Below are positions 45,996-56,405 of a DNA stretch of 64,000 nt, piece after piece. The notes under the pieces are model-generated. The model saw nothing but the letters and a program-made list of their open reading frames with translations, was not told where the DNA came from and did no database searches. Source of the stretch: Tillus elongatus. Lineage: Eukaryota > Arthropoda > Insecta > Coleoptera > Cleridae. The translations under genes were made by a program, and so were the position numbers. The stretch is taken from contig OZ023263.1 in NCBI GenBank assembly GCA_964006375.1, positions 130,175,454 to 130,239,453 on the forward strand, in the 5' to 3' direction. Every line of letters starts with the position of its first letter. Positions within the stretch are counted from its first letter, which is position 1.

Positions 45996-47440
45996 GATTA
46001 TTGGACTCTAAGCTAACCTGGAATGGTCACATTGGAAAAATACTGCGTAAGGCAGTCATGGCCTTAGCCGTCACTAGGCAATTGTACGGAAAAACGTGGG
46101 GACTAAGACCTAGTATGGTCCACTAAGACCTAGTATGGTAACACAATCCAGTGTCAAACAAAAACTAGGCAAGATCCAAAGGATGGCTTGCCTAGGCATC
46201 ACACGGGCCATGTCTTTAACCCCAACAGCCGCCATGGAGGTGTTGCTGGATCTGCCCCCCCCCCCCCCCACACACACACTTAGTTATTATGGTGGAGGCC
46301 AGGCTAGGACTATGCAGACTAGCCTGCAATGGTAGACTGAAGATCAACCCAGGCTTCAGGGGCCACTGCAAAATTAAGGAGATCGTGAAGGAGCCCATGA
46401 TTGAAATGAGGTCAGACTTCGCGATCCCGCGAATGTGCAGGGAAAACAACTTAACAGTGGAAATCCCCGACCGCAAGGCATGGCGGGAGGAGACGCCGGG
46501 CATACCACGGGACGCGCTCATCTGGTTCACGGACGGATCCGGCGGGGAGCGTGGGACGGGGACAGGTGTTTACTCGGAAGGATCGAGGGTAAGTCATAAT
46601 ATTTCCCTCGGAGCCCATGCAACGGTGTTTGAGGCCGAAATGTACGACATCCTGCACTGTGTGCGGGAGAACAAGAGGAGGGGCTACATCAACAAGCGGA
46701 TCCTCATAGCCACAGACAGCCAAGCAGCCCTTAAGGCACTAAGTAGCCCACGGGTAAATTCCTGGCTGGTGCGTGAGTGCCGAGACGAGACGAGCGACCT
46801 GGCTGGGCAGAATAAGGTGACCCTCATCTGGGTGCCGGGTCACTCCGGGGGTCAAAGGCAATGAAGAATCTGGCAGTCTCGAGAATAGAGGGTCAGCAGA
46901 ACCATTTATGGGACCAGAACCGGCTCTGAGCGTGACAAAGAGCACTGCCAGGTGAGCCATTAAGTACTGGGTCAGAGACCAACACAAGGTGTACTGGGCG
47001 GACTGTCCAGGGATCAGACATGGGAAGTCAATAATTGACGGACCCAGTTCAAAGAAAGCTGTGGAGCTCCTCAATCTGAGCAGAGGACAGCTCAGAAACA
47101 CAACAGGTCTCTTGACGGGACACATGGCCGTCAAGAAACACCTGCATAAAATGGGGCGGTTCGAAGGGGACCTCGCATGCAGACTCTGAGGCGAGGGGGA
47201 GGAAACAGCCCAGCACATCTTGTGCGAGTGTAAAGCTCTGGACCGCAAAAGACAACTGATCTACGGTCAGTCTAGATCGGAGACAGAGCAATATAGAACT
47301 TCACCCTACCAATCGCTGTGAAGACTAGTTCAAGGTACAGTGATTTTGGAATGGGTGGAGTAAGACTAAGGGTATGCACAATTAACCAAAGGTTGCAGTG
47401 CTATCGGGGCGGCAAGGCCGCGGACGAGCCCTGAGGGAAA
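45996..47440 (+). pseudogene. B-LINE fragment B1: RT thumb, RNase H and C-terminal zinc finger
   Basis: Begins inside RT ('LDSKLTWNGHIGKIL', about 46000) and continues through MACLGITRAMSLTPTAAMEV and a C-rich tract (46253-46269), perhaps an expanded polymer that shifts the frame. RNase H follows (46289-46864): IWFTDGSGGERGTGTGVYSE, EAEMYDILHCVREN, LIATDSQAALKALSS and LIWVPGHSGG. After another shift come the zinc-finger region and a 3' end closing 'gacgagccctgagg' plus A-run at about 47440. A tandem 'ccactaagacctagtatggt' duplication lies at 46115-46135. It is 5'-truncated. Sister copies are 43781-44055 and, inverted, 48873-52640. Confidence 0.9.
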
Positions 47441-47979
47441 AAAATCTTCACATTTTAAATCTCACGTATGAGGTTTCTACAAGTGAGTTTTCTGCGCCAA
47501 AAACTTAATATTTGTTTGTAATATGTAAGAAATTTCTCTAGTCACATATTATTTTGGTATTTTGACCTCCAGTGCGACCAATTTTTTCCCTTAAATGCTT
47601 ATAAATTTGTTTTCTTTAACGCTAGAGAACTAGATTTTGGCACGTCGTATACACAATATAAGCAGCTGGCATACCGCATTTGTATTCAACTCTTTTCTAC
47701 AAGTTACTTTACGTAACACAATTCTTCATTAGATTTATTTTATTTTCGGTGGCCATAAGATTTTCATAAAAATAATCACTCCATTTGCTGAAAATACCAT
47801 TAAAACTTCAATGACTTAAAAACCGCAAATTTTAATCATTTCTCTGTGTCCTACAAATCTCCTAAAATGTTTAGTAAAATCTCAAAAATGCATTACATAT
47901 TGTTCTATTTGAAATAATTAATTTTATAGCAAATATCAGCTAGACAGAAAGCTTTACATCAATGGGAGTATTTTTCATG
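47441..47979. other. Unassigned AT-rich sequence
   Basis: No gene or repeat recognised before the palindrome. Confidence 0.4.
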
Positions 47980-48051
47980 AGTAGGTAATCAGGAATAACA
48001 CATAAGTGCTAGTTACTACTAGCACTTATGTGTTATTCCTGATTACCTACT
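47980..48051. repeat. Perfect palindrome, 34-bp arms with 4-nt loop
   Basis: Left arm 47980-48013 and right arm 48018-48051 are exact reverse complements around the loop TACT. Arm start AGTAGGTAATCAGG, arm end AAGTGCTAGT. It lies at the 3' side of element C. Transcripts would form a very stable hairpin. Confidence 0.97.
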
Positions 48052-48059
48052 ACTGTAGT

Positions 48060-48872
48060 AGCAGTGGTGTGGAGGCCAACGCCAAGCAAGTAGGCCACAA
48101 TGGGCCCTTTTTGCCAACCCTAGCAACCATCGTGCTCTACTCTCCCTCGGTTGCGTCGCCAAACCGCCTTGACCTCGAGATTAAGGCCGTGACGGTCTTC
48201 TGTTGGACGGTACTTACATGATTCCTCTGCAGAGTCCTCGATTCGAACAATTCTTCATCCTCGCCGCATTCCTGGCAAATGGGATCCCTCTCCACGCCTT
48301 GTGAGGTGTCTTCCAAGGGCACAGTGGCCTGTCAGCACCCTAAGGATGCGGCTAAGCGTAGGTCGACTCCTTCCGAGTAGCCAGACAGCTTCATCTCTAT
48401 CCGGCCACTCCACAAAGTCCCTCGCCTGCCTGCAGCCACCAATCGACCCCCAGTGCCTCTCCATTGCTTCCTCGGTCCACCTGTCTAAGGCGACAGAGAC
48501 CGTCTTCCTACTTATACCTATCGCAGGCTTCGGGCCACAGAACGACCGCCGGGAACCAAGCCTTGCGAGATTATTCGCCACCTCATTCCCCGCTACGCCA
48601 CAGTGTCTCGGAACCCACACCAGTCGTACCTCCTTTGTCCTGGCTAGTCCTCTGAGGACGTCAGCGCACTCCTGAACCAGTGTTGACCTGATTCTCGCCG
48701 TGCAGACTGCCCGGAGGACCGCCTGGCTATCCGAGCAGATGTACACACATTTTTCGGGACTCCTCTTCACATCCTGTCTATTGGCCACAGACAGGATAGC
48801 AGACACCTCTGTTTCAAATGCCGTGGTATATGCGCCAAGAACATAGCTCTCCCGCACCGCCAGGCCCTCGAT
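48060..48872 (-). pseudogene. Element C: 3' part of another RNase H-bearing non-LTR element
   Basis: RNase H motifs on the minus strand: TTAFETEVSAILSVANR, CVYICSDSQAVLRAV, and VRLVWVPRHCGVAGNEVANN followed by LARLGS. Then GPKPAIGISRKTV, LRVLTGHCALGRHLTR and, after a frameshift, ERDPICQECGEDEELFES, the C-terminal zinc-finger region. It differs clearly from the B-LINE family. The first RNase H Asp motif is missing because at 48873 the sequence passes into the 3' end of B2. The right boundary is set near the palindrome. Confidence 0.82.
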
Positions 48873-48937
48873 CTCGTCCGCGGCCTTGCCGCGCCGATAG
48901 CACTGCAACCTTTGGTTGATTGTGCATGCCCTTAATC

Positions 48938-50263
48938 TTACTCCACCCATTCCAAAATCACCGTGCCTTGAACTAGCCTGCACAGCGATTGGTAGGGTGA
49001 AGTTTTGTATTGATCTGTCTCCGGTCTAGACTGACCGTAGATCAGTTGTCTTTTGCGGTCCATAGATTTACACTCGCACAAGATGTGCTGAGCTGATTCC
49101 TCCCCCTCGCCGCAGAGTCTGCATGCGAGGTCCCCCTCGAACCGCCCCATTTTATGCAGGTGTTTCTTGACAGTCATGTGTCCCGTCAAGAGACCTGTTA
49201 TGTTTCTGAGCTGTCCTCTGCTAAGATTTAGCAGATCCACAGCGCTATTTGAACTGGGTTCGTCAATTATTGATTTCCTATGTCTGAACCCTGGACAGTC
49301 TGCCCTGTACACCTTGTGTTGGTTTCTAACCCAGGACTTAATGGCTGCCCTGGCAGTGCTCTTTGTCACGCCCAGAGCCGGTTCTGGTGCCATAAATGGT
49401 TCTGCTGACCCTCTCTTCTCGAGACTGTCAGCTTCTTCATTGCCTTTGACCTCTGACTGATCCCGCACCCAGATGAGGGTGACCTCATTTTGCCGAGGCA
49501 GGTCACTCCTTTCGTCTCGGCACTCACTGACCGGCCAGGACTTTACCCCTGGGCTACTTAGAGCCTTAAGAGCTGCCTGGCTGTCTGTGGCTATGAGGAT
49601 CCGCTTGTTGGTGTAGCCCCTCCTCTTGTTCTACAGCACGCAGTGCGGGATGGCGTACATTTCGACCGGAAAGACCGTTGCATGGGCTCGGAGGGAAATA
49701 CTATGACTCACCCTCGGTCTTTCCGAATAAACACCTGCCCCCGTCCCACGCTCCCCGCCGGATCCGTCCGTGAACCAGACGAGCGCGTCCCGTGGTATGC
49801 CCGGCGTCTCCTCCCGCCATGCCTCGCGGCCGGGGATTTCCACTGTAAAGTTGTATTCCCTGTAGATTCGCAGGCTTGCGAAGTCTGAGCTCATTTCAAG
49901 CATGGACTCCTTTACGATCTCCTGAATTTTGCAGTGGCCCCTGAAGCCTGGGTTTATCTTCAGTCTACCATTGCAAGCTAGTCTGTAGGCCTCCCTCATA
50001 ATAACTAAGTGGGTGGGAGGATCCAGCAACACCTCCATGGGGGCTGTTGGGGTTGAAGACATGGCCCTCGTGATGCTTAGGCAATCCATCCTTTGGATCT
50101 TGCCTAATTTTTGTTTGGCACTGGATTGTGTCACCTTAAGCCACCAGACCAGTGCTGCGTATGTTAACGATGGTCTGACCACCCTTGTATACAGCCAGTG
50201 GGCCATACTATGTCTTAGTACCCACGTTTTTCCATATAGCCGCCTAGTGACGGCTAAGGTCAT
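48938..50263 (-). pseudogene. B2 RT thumb, RNase H and zinc-finger region
   Basis: 50263-49631 reads VRPSLTYAALVWWLKVTQSS, MDCLSITRAMSSTPTAPMEV, VWFTDGSGGERGTGAGVYSE and ATVFPVEMYAIPHCVL, then stops. Shifted frames cover the ATDSQAALKAL-equivalent. 49468-48938 reads EVKGNEEADSLEKRG, PEPALGVTKSTARAAIK, LNLSRGQLRNITGLLTGHMT and CRLCGEGEESAQHILCEC, a C-x2-C-x8-H-x4-C zinc finger. RNase H removes RNA from the RNA/DNA hybrid in intact relatives. Frame breaks make it inactive. Confidence 0.88.
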
Positions 50264-50303
50264 GATTGCCTTACACAGTTTTTTCCAATGTGACCATTCC
50301 AGG

Positions 50304-51250
50304 TTAGCTTAGAGTCCAATACGACACAAGATATTTTACCTCCCTGGCCATTGGAATGCTCCTACCGTGAAGAGTGAGAGTTCTGTGGCTCTCGCACTTC
50401 CTCCTCGTAAACGGCACGACGGTTGCTTTCTCGGGGCTCACCCCGAGCCCTTGACCAACCGTCCACCATTCCACCATTTTCAGTGCTGGCTGCATGCGCT
50501 CCCACACTGACTGTGTAACCTTTCCTCGGACTATGATGAGAGTGTCGTCCTCATATCCCTGTACCTCATAACCTCCCCCCCTCCTCCCGAGCGCCACCCC
50601 AGCAGGCCGTCTACGGCTAGGAAGCAGAGCAAGGGAGACAGAACGCACCTCTGCGTGTGAGGTGAATACCGCCCTGTCCCTGAGCATGAAACGGATCCAC
50701 CTGCAGCAGGTCTTCTCTATTCCACGCTCCTTGACAGCGGCCAGAATTGATCCGAATGAGGTGTTGCTGAAGGCCCTCTCTGTGTCTAGGAAGGCCCCCA
50801 GCGCCACCTCCCTGTTCTCCAGCATATTCTACAGTTTCAGCACCAGTTGGTGCAGTGCTGTTTCTGTCGAGATCCCTCTCTGTATGCATATTGTCCGCAG
50901 TGTAGGGAATATGCTTCCAGTACACCGCCCCTAATGTGCCGGTGGAGCAGTTTTTCCAGTTTTTAGCAAGGACATGAGACTTATTGGCCTCAGGGACTTT
51001 GCCTGGTTTATTGGACGCCCAGGTTTAGGAATGAATACAACTCTGGCCAGTCTCCATGCCCTTGGAATGTACCCCAAAGCCAGGCTAGCCCTCATAATGA
51101 GGGTAAGCGCCGGCGCCAGTATATCTATCTCCTGTGGGGCATGATGGGCATTATTCCATCAAATCGCGGCGATTTGTATGGCTTAAAGCTGTTAATGGCC
51201 CATCTGATTTTGCTCCAAGTAACCACCTCTCTAGCGACTGTCCAGTCTAC
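50304..51250 (-). pseudogene. B2 reverse transcriptase with damaged catalytic box
   Basis: KPGRPINQAKSLRPISLMSL (about 51030-50965) marks the RT N-terminal motif. VALGAFLDTERAFSNTSF (about 50790) keeps the first catalytic Asp. The region around the expected GCPQGGVLSPLL box is deleted and shifted; RCVLSPLLCFLAVDGLL appears in another frame. The YADD box reads YEDDTLIIV, an Ala-to-Glu change. PEKATVVPFTRRKC follows. Several frameshifts. Confidence 0.85.
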
Positions 51251-51533
51251 TCTAGATGCCCACCTATAAATCGCCTCTATTTCTTAGTGTTCCCAGTCGG
51301 GAGGTGATTGGTTTATTATGTTACAGCCGGGGAAGTGCGATTTTGTGTAGTCGAGCACTCTCGGACGTGTGTTTCACTTTCTCGCAGTGCCTCCTCCACG
51401 ACTCCTTCTTGGCGTCCCTCAGTCTTTTGTTGTAGGTCGTTAGGGCCTGTCCATATTTATCCCATGCTCCAGACATTTTGGCCGCGTTAAACAGCTTACG
51501 AACCTGCGCCCTCCTTTGCCTGAGGTCCTTGTT

Positions 51534-52390
51534 CTACCACGAGACGTTCCTGGTGGATGCCCTAATTTTCAGGGGGCTGTGGGCGTTATAGGCTGAGGTG
51601 ATTGAGTCTCGCAATTGGGCTGCCGCAATCGCCAGGTATATTGAATTGTCTATGGTACTCTTAACCCCCCGCAGTTCCACTGCTAGGTCTGACCTGTAGG
51701 CTTCCCAGTCCGTCTTGCGAGGGTCCTGGTACCATACCGTTCGTCTTTCGACTTTGGCGATTTCAAACCGGATGTATCCCTCGTCTGAACTACTCACTTC
51801 CCCAGACACAGCCTAGCTCTTAAGAAAGTCACCCAGAAACTGGGTGGAAACTGTTAGATCTAAAACTTCCTTACGCCGTGTTGTGATGAAGATCGGTTTA
51901 TTACCTCTATTCAATATGCCTATACTAAACTTCATAAAGTATTGTAAACGTGCCTCACCCCTAGAGTTTGTGTGCGAGCTACCTCACAACTCATGGTTCG
52001 CGTTCGCATCTTTGCCGATGATGGTCTGCCATCCATCTGCTCTGCTACCCATCAGCTGCTCCAATTCGTTGGGTGGAGGAGGATCCGTGCTGTCCCCTGG
52101 CAGATAGGCTGACGCGACAGTAATGTCCCTCGACCCATCCGCTCCTTCACATCGGATTTTGATCGTTGCCAGGTCCCTGGAACAGAAATTCATTAAAGGC
52201 AGAAGCTCTGACCCTTCCCTGGCAAAAACTCAGGCCCTCGCGTTCTCGCTGGATCTACTGTAGATGAGCTTTCCAGCAGCTCCGCCGAGTCCCTTGATCT
52301 CCTTTATAGGAGTATGGTTCCTGGATGAGGGCCACGTCCGTGTTCCTCAGAGCCATCAGTACTACTACTGTGATGGAGGATGACCTGGAG
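51534..52390 (-). pseudogene. B2 AP-like endonuclease and linker
   Basis: 52193-51984 has ASAYLPGDSTDPPPPNELEQ and IIGKDANANHEL, matching the R1/LOA endonuclease block 'GCDANAHH' with the Cys lost. Upstream 'ILQVILHHS' and 'LIQEP'-like traces are shifted. 51809-51534 reads VWYQDPRKTDWEAYRSDLAV, the linker seen in the intact ORF2 at 56406-60053 (EYRDPRRTDWEGYKQSL). Frames are broken. Confidence 0.8.
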
Positions 52391-52394
52391 AATC

Positions 52395-52610
52395 CTAGGT
52401 CCCATTAACCCGTAGTTGCTTCTCCAGTGGGCGGAAGTTAACCCTTCCCAGGCCCCAGAGTGCCTTGAAGGAGGTTCCTTCAAGGTCTCTGTAAGACGCC
52501 TGGTCGATCGAGAATGGCAGAGTCTGGCCTTTCTCCTCTGCCTTCGTACTTAGAACCGACCAGTGTTGTGTCCCCAGTTCACGGTTCTGGATCTTCAGTC
52601 TACTGATCAC
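52395..52610 (-). pseudogene. B2 ORF1 C-terminal remnant
   Basis: LGTQHWSVLSTKAEEKGQTL, then DLEGTSFKALWGLGRVNFR. This resembles the end of ORF1 proteins of R1/LOA-type elements (DUF4780-like). Only about 70 codons remain, just before the endonuclease. Confidence 0.5.
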
Positions 52611-52640
52611 CGTCTCCAGCGGGACGGTGTCAGGATGTGT

Positions 52641-53239
52641 TTGGATTCTAAAAAGTGAACTTATCAGTGTTCATCACCTATTCCAGTCTTCACCTAGTGC
52701 TTTATTAATGGCGTATATCCACCTGAGCTATAACAATATATATTGTAGCGTTTATATTCTTTTACTTTACAAAAAGAAAATAACTTTTGGTTTATAAGTT
52801 ACACATATTTTACAAATAAATTTAAAATCTATAAAGTATGTGCGTAATATATCTTTTTATGACTGGCATTGTAACGAATTACAAAAAAAAAGTATATCAG
52901 CTAACTTGATTGACTATGACATTTTATGGATGATCGTACTAATGACACCAGCTGTTGAGATGTTTCGATTAAACTAAACAAACGAACTTATAAAACGCTA
53001 GACAACTTGAGGCATAAAAAATAGGCTACAGTGAATTGGAGTATAGATATTTAAAAAAAATTGTAGATCAAACCAGTTCAGCAACATGTATGCTATTCAT
53101 GGTTGTTTTATCAGTCATGAGCTATTGTCTAATATAAGAAACAATAAAAAAAAACACCAAGATGCTACTGTTAGAAACATAAATTCAAAATAGTTTGATC
53201 GATAAGTTAGCAACATTATTTGGTGGGCTTTCATTCGTA
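52641..53239. other. Unassigned sequence with a weak match to the 16.5-kb tandem repeat
   Basis: 52655-52710 ('agtgaacttatcagtgttca', 'ccagtcttcacctagtg') resembles 16570-16622 ('agtgtacttattagtgctca', 'ccagttttcacatagtg'). The rest is AT-rich with nothing recognised. Confidence 0.45.
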
Positions 53240-53457
53240 TGTACACATACTCACACACACACTCACACGCGCCCAAATACCCATACATACTTATATTATA
53301 TTTTTACTCTGATCATGGACCATTAAAGGCAGTTGTGGAAGTCTTTTTCCTAATCTTCTTTGTTGTAGTTTTGCACCAAGATTGTTATGTACTGCTCCAG
53401 GACATTCAGTTAAGTTGTTCAGGAAGTTAATTGCACTTGTTTTTATGAAGTCACTGA

Positions 53458-55728
53458 TCACTGGTATGTTTCATTCGCGATGCATTTGCGTGTTTCTAAT
53501 GAACCCCGGTGATGATTCGTAGCACTTTGTTCTGGAAGGTTTGTGCCATATTTATTGTTGAATTTGACGCTGTTCCACATATTGGACAGCCATATGTGAG
53601 AACTGGTCTGAGAATAATTTTGTAGATGAGAGTTCCGCATTCAATCGTCAGTGATGATTTTCTGTTTATAGTGGGTTACAGCCTTTTTAGACGTCCTTAA
53701 GCTTGCTGAGTTCTCTTTTTGATATGATGCCTCCACGTTAAGGTACGATCGTAATGTATGCCAAATATTTAACGGATTCATGTTTGTGATTCCAAGGGAT
53801 TGCTTTGTTATCTATTTGTAACGGTGGCGGATTTGGTCCTCTTAAGAGTGTAAAGATTTTAACTTGATTCTGATGAGTTTATAGTTATTCCCCAGCTCTT
53901 GCGCCATTTTGTAAGTTTGTTTAAGGCATTTTGTAAAAGGTTCCTGGATTCGCTTATGATTTTGTGTTGTGTTGCTATCCCTGTATCGTCCGCATACATC
54001 GCCAATAAGGAGCCTTTTTTGTATAGTATGTCGTTTACATATAAATTATATAGTGTAGGTCCCAATATGGAACCTTGAGGTACTCCTGCGTAAATTGGTT
54101 TAGTTATGAACAATTCAGCGTTTATTCTTACTGCAAATGTTCTATTTTGTGTGAAGCAGGCAATAATTTTGAGTATATAGGAGGGTAAGTCTTGGATTTT
54201 AGCTAACTTGAAGACAAGCCCGTCGATCCATATTTTATCAAAAGCTTGTGTTGCGTCAAGAAATGCTACGGTGGCATATTTTTTGTTTTCGAATCCTTTG
54301 ACAATAATTTCATTTAAACGAAGGTGTTGATGAATAGTTGAATGCTTTTTTCTGACCCAAACTGGGTAGGTGGTAGGATATTATGCTCTTCCATAAATTC
54401 GTTCGACTGCCTTAGTATCAGTTTTTCGAAAAGCTTGCCTAAAGTGCACAGCAAGCTGATAGGTCTATAGCTTGATGGGTGCATTTTGTTTTTTTCATGT
54501 TTCAGGAACATGATAATGACAGCGTGTTTCCATGTGTGTGGAAAATAGCCAGTTCTCAGGCACGCCTTAATAATTATAATTATATTATAATTATAAGCGC
54601 TAATGTCTCAAAGCATTTTTGGTTAGATTTTTAAGAGCTATGTTCGGTATGAGATCAGTACCAAGGGATTTTTTACTGGTAATATTTTAGTTAAATCAGA
54701 TATTTCGTCTGAGGTAATTATCGAGAAACTATTTGGGCTTATATTAGGAGCACATTATCATTAAATGATTTCATTTCTTTGGTGATGGTGTGATTTGGTA
54801 AAAGCGCTGGAACATAAACGTTTTCAAGATGTTCGGCAAATATTCTACACTTGTCCTTATCTGTATCGTGAACTTCGTTGTTAGTTTTTAAGCTGTATGT
54901 AGTTTGTGGTTGTAGAAGTATTTTTTGGCAGCTCTCCCATTGAGGGATCTGCTGCTTCTAGTTCACTTATATATTTTTGATATGATGATATTTTATGTAC
55001 ATCAAGTTCTCTTTTTACTTGATGACTTAATTCATTAAGTTTGGTTTTCAATTGGCTAGTATGATTATCAAGCCACAGTCGCCAGACCCTGTTTTTCTCT
55101 TTAATTAGATCTAGGATATATTGAAGTGTTATGTATGACTTCTTTGGTCTTGGTAGTTGATTCAGAACAATGGTTGTTTCATGAGCTGCATGCACAATGC
55201 ATGTTGTTAAATGTTTTACGGCACTGTCTATGTCGTGTGGAGTCTGCGTAGGGGTGTCAAACGTCTGTCGATATTGTCTTGAAACTTGTTCCAATCAACC
55301 TTACCATTTATCAGTCTTGGTGGTTGTTTAAAGGGTTCTGTCTTATTACAAAATGATAGAAGGACTGGTAGATGATCTGAGTCTAGTTCTGTGAGTACTA
55401 TTTAATGAGCTGGAGTGATAGCATTTTTTATTGGGGCAATGTCTAGGATATCCCTTAGGTAATTAGAGCGGAATGCTGCATATGTTGGCTCGCTAGGTGC
55501 GACTTCTAGAATATTGTGCTTACTTGTTATTGTATTAAGTCTGTAGATTTTGTATTTTGGAATATGAAAGTATTCTTTTTTAATCAGGTGTATTTCGCTG
55601 ATGCACATAATATCTACGTTATGTTGACATAAAAAGTTTATTAGTTCTGCTCGCTGCCTTCTGATACCATTGGCATTAAAATTAAGAATGGTTAAATTAT
55701 GAAGAATGCGATTATTATATAGAGACAT
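53458..55728 (-). pseudogene. Jockey-like ORF2: endonuclease and reverse transcriptase
   Basis: Starts MSLYNNRILHNLTILNFNAN, then GIRRQRAELINFLCQHNVDI and MCISEIH (endonuclease N-terminus), with a deletion after residue about 70. Next come RPKKSYITLQYILDLIKEKN (55294-54881), PSSYRPISLLCTLGKLFEKL and ILPPTQFGS (54511-54314), FLDATQAFDKIWID (about 54260), GVPQGSILGPTLYNLYVND and MYADDTGIATQHK (54113-53859). The YADD catalytic box is intact, but frames are broken at several points. A C-terminal remnant (53640-53458) has no RNase H, as expected for Jockey. Confidence 0.88.
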
Positions 55729-55989
55729 TTTGAAGAAATGTTGGTATTAGTTCGCTTATGAAGTTTTTTATTTTTTGGACATACGGTTTTATTTGATATG
55801 ATAAAGGATATGACTAGTTCTATTAATTAATCTTGTATGGCTTGGCCGGTTTGATTATTTCTTTGGCTTGGTGTTCTTGGTCTTACTGTGTCTGCGAAAG
55901 TTTTGTTTGTATTTGCACGGGAAATATGGTTATTTGTGTGGGTGCATGTAAGTTCTTAGCGGTATTAGTTTCAATTTTATATTCACATT

Positions 55990-56312
55990 CCTTTAATCGA
56001 TGTTGTTTGTAAGTTTGTTGACTTTTATTAATTTGTTGCTTCAAAGTTCTGTAATAATTGCATCATTTATAGCTGGCTGGATGTGCTTCATTACAGTTTA
56101 CGCAGGTAGGTCTCTCGTTAGGTTGCTTTTGGCATTGGGAGTAATGGTGGTTATCACTATATGTAACACATTGGGGTTATAGTTTGCAGTAGTTTTTTGT
56201 ATGTCCAATGGCGGTATTTCTCGCGATTTTCTACGCGGTTCGACAGAAACTATTGAGTGTCTTAGTTTTGTAAGCCCGTAAATTTTCATGCCTAGTTCAT
56301 CCTTATCGAGGT
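55990..56312 (-). pseudogene. Jockey-like ORF1, 3' piece with zinc knuckles
   Basis: LDKDELGMKIYGLTKLRHSI, then VSVEPRRKSREIP. A frame change leads to CVTYSDNHHYSQC and CVNCNEAHPASYK-stop-CNYYRTL, the CCHC-type knuckles typical of Jockey ORF1, followed by LKQQINKSQQTYKQ. In the undisturbed element it directly follows VLNRDKIPLPVCEV at 60415. Confidence 0.8.
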
Positions 56313-56324
56313 ATACTTCACATA
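56313..56324. repeat. Target-site duplication of the R1/LOA-type element, 3' side
   Basis: ATACTTCACATA, identical to 60403-60414. Confidence 0.93.
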
Positions 56325-56405
56325 GGTTAGGTTAGGTTGTATGTGAGTGGTCCATATCGGACCTTCCACCGCGACCAACGGTCTATTGTGGCTCACGCCT
56401 AATGT

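Larger units (their letters stand above)
48873..52640 (-). mobile_element. B-LINE copy B2: nearly complete but decayed R1/LOA-type non-LTR element
   Basis: In minus orientation it holds the end of ORF1 (52610-52395), endonuclease (about 52390-51534), RT (about 51250-50304), RNase H (50263-49631) and C-terminal zinc finger (49468-48938). The 3' end ('gcaaggccgcggacgag') is cut about 10 bp before the family's usual A-tail. It is inverted relative to B0 and B1. No target-site duplication was found; its 3' end lies in element C's RNase H region. Confidence 0.88.

Noticed and set aside
46253..46269. C-tract as a regulatory or G-quadruplex site
   Set aside because: It lies within the decayed B1 coding region at a Pro codon run and is simplest as polymer expansion.
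56000..56289. Independent small genes on either strand next to the 3' end of the R1/LOA element
   Set aside because: The minus-strand frame is the continuation of Jockey ORF1, with zinc knuckles in a shifted frame; the plus-strand frame is its shadow.
56325..56340. Interstitial telomere array
   Set aside because: Only about three units, and they lie inside the element's 3' end; too short to call a telomeric tract.
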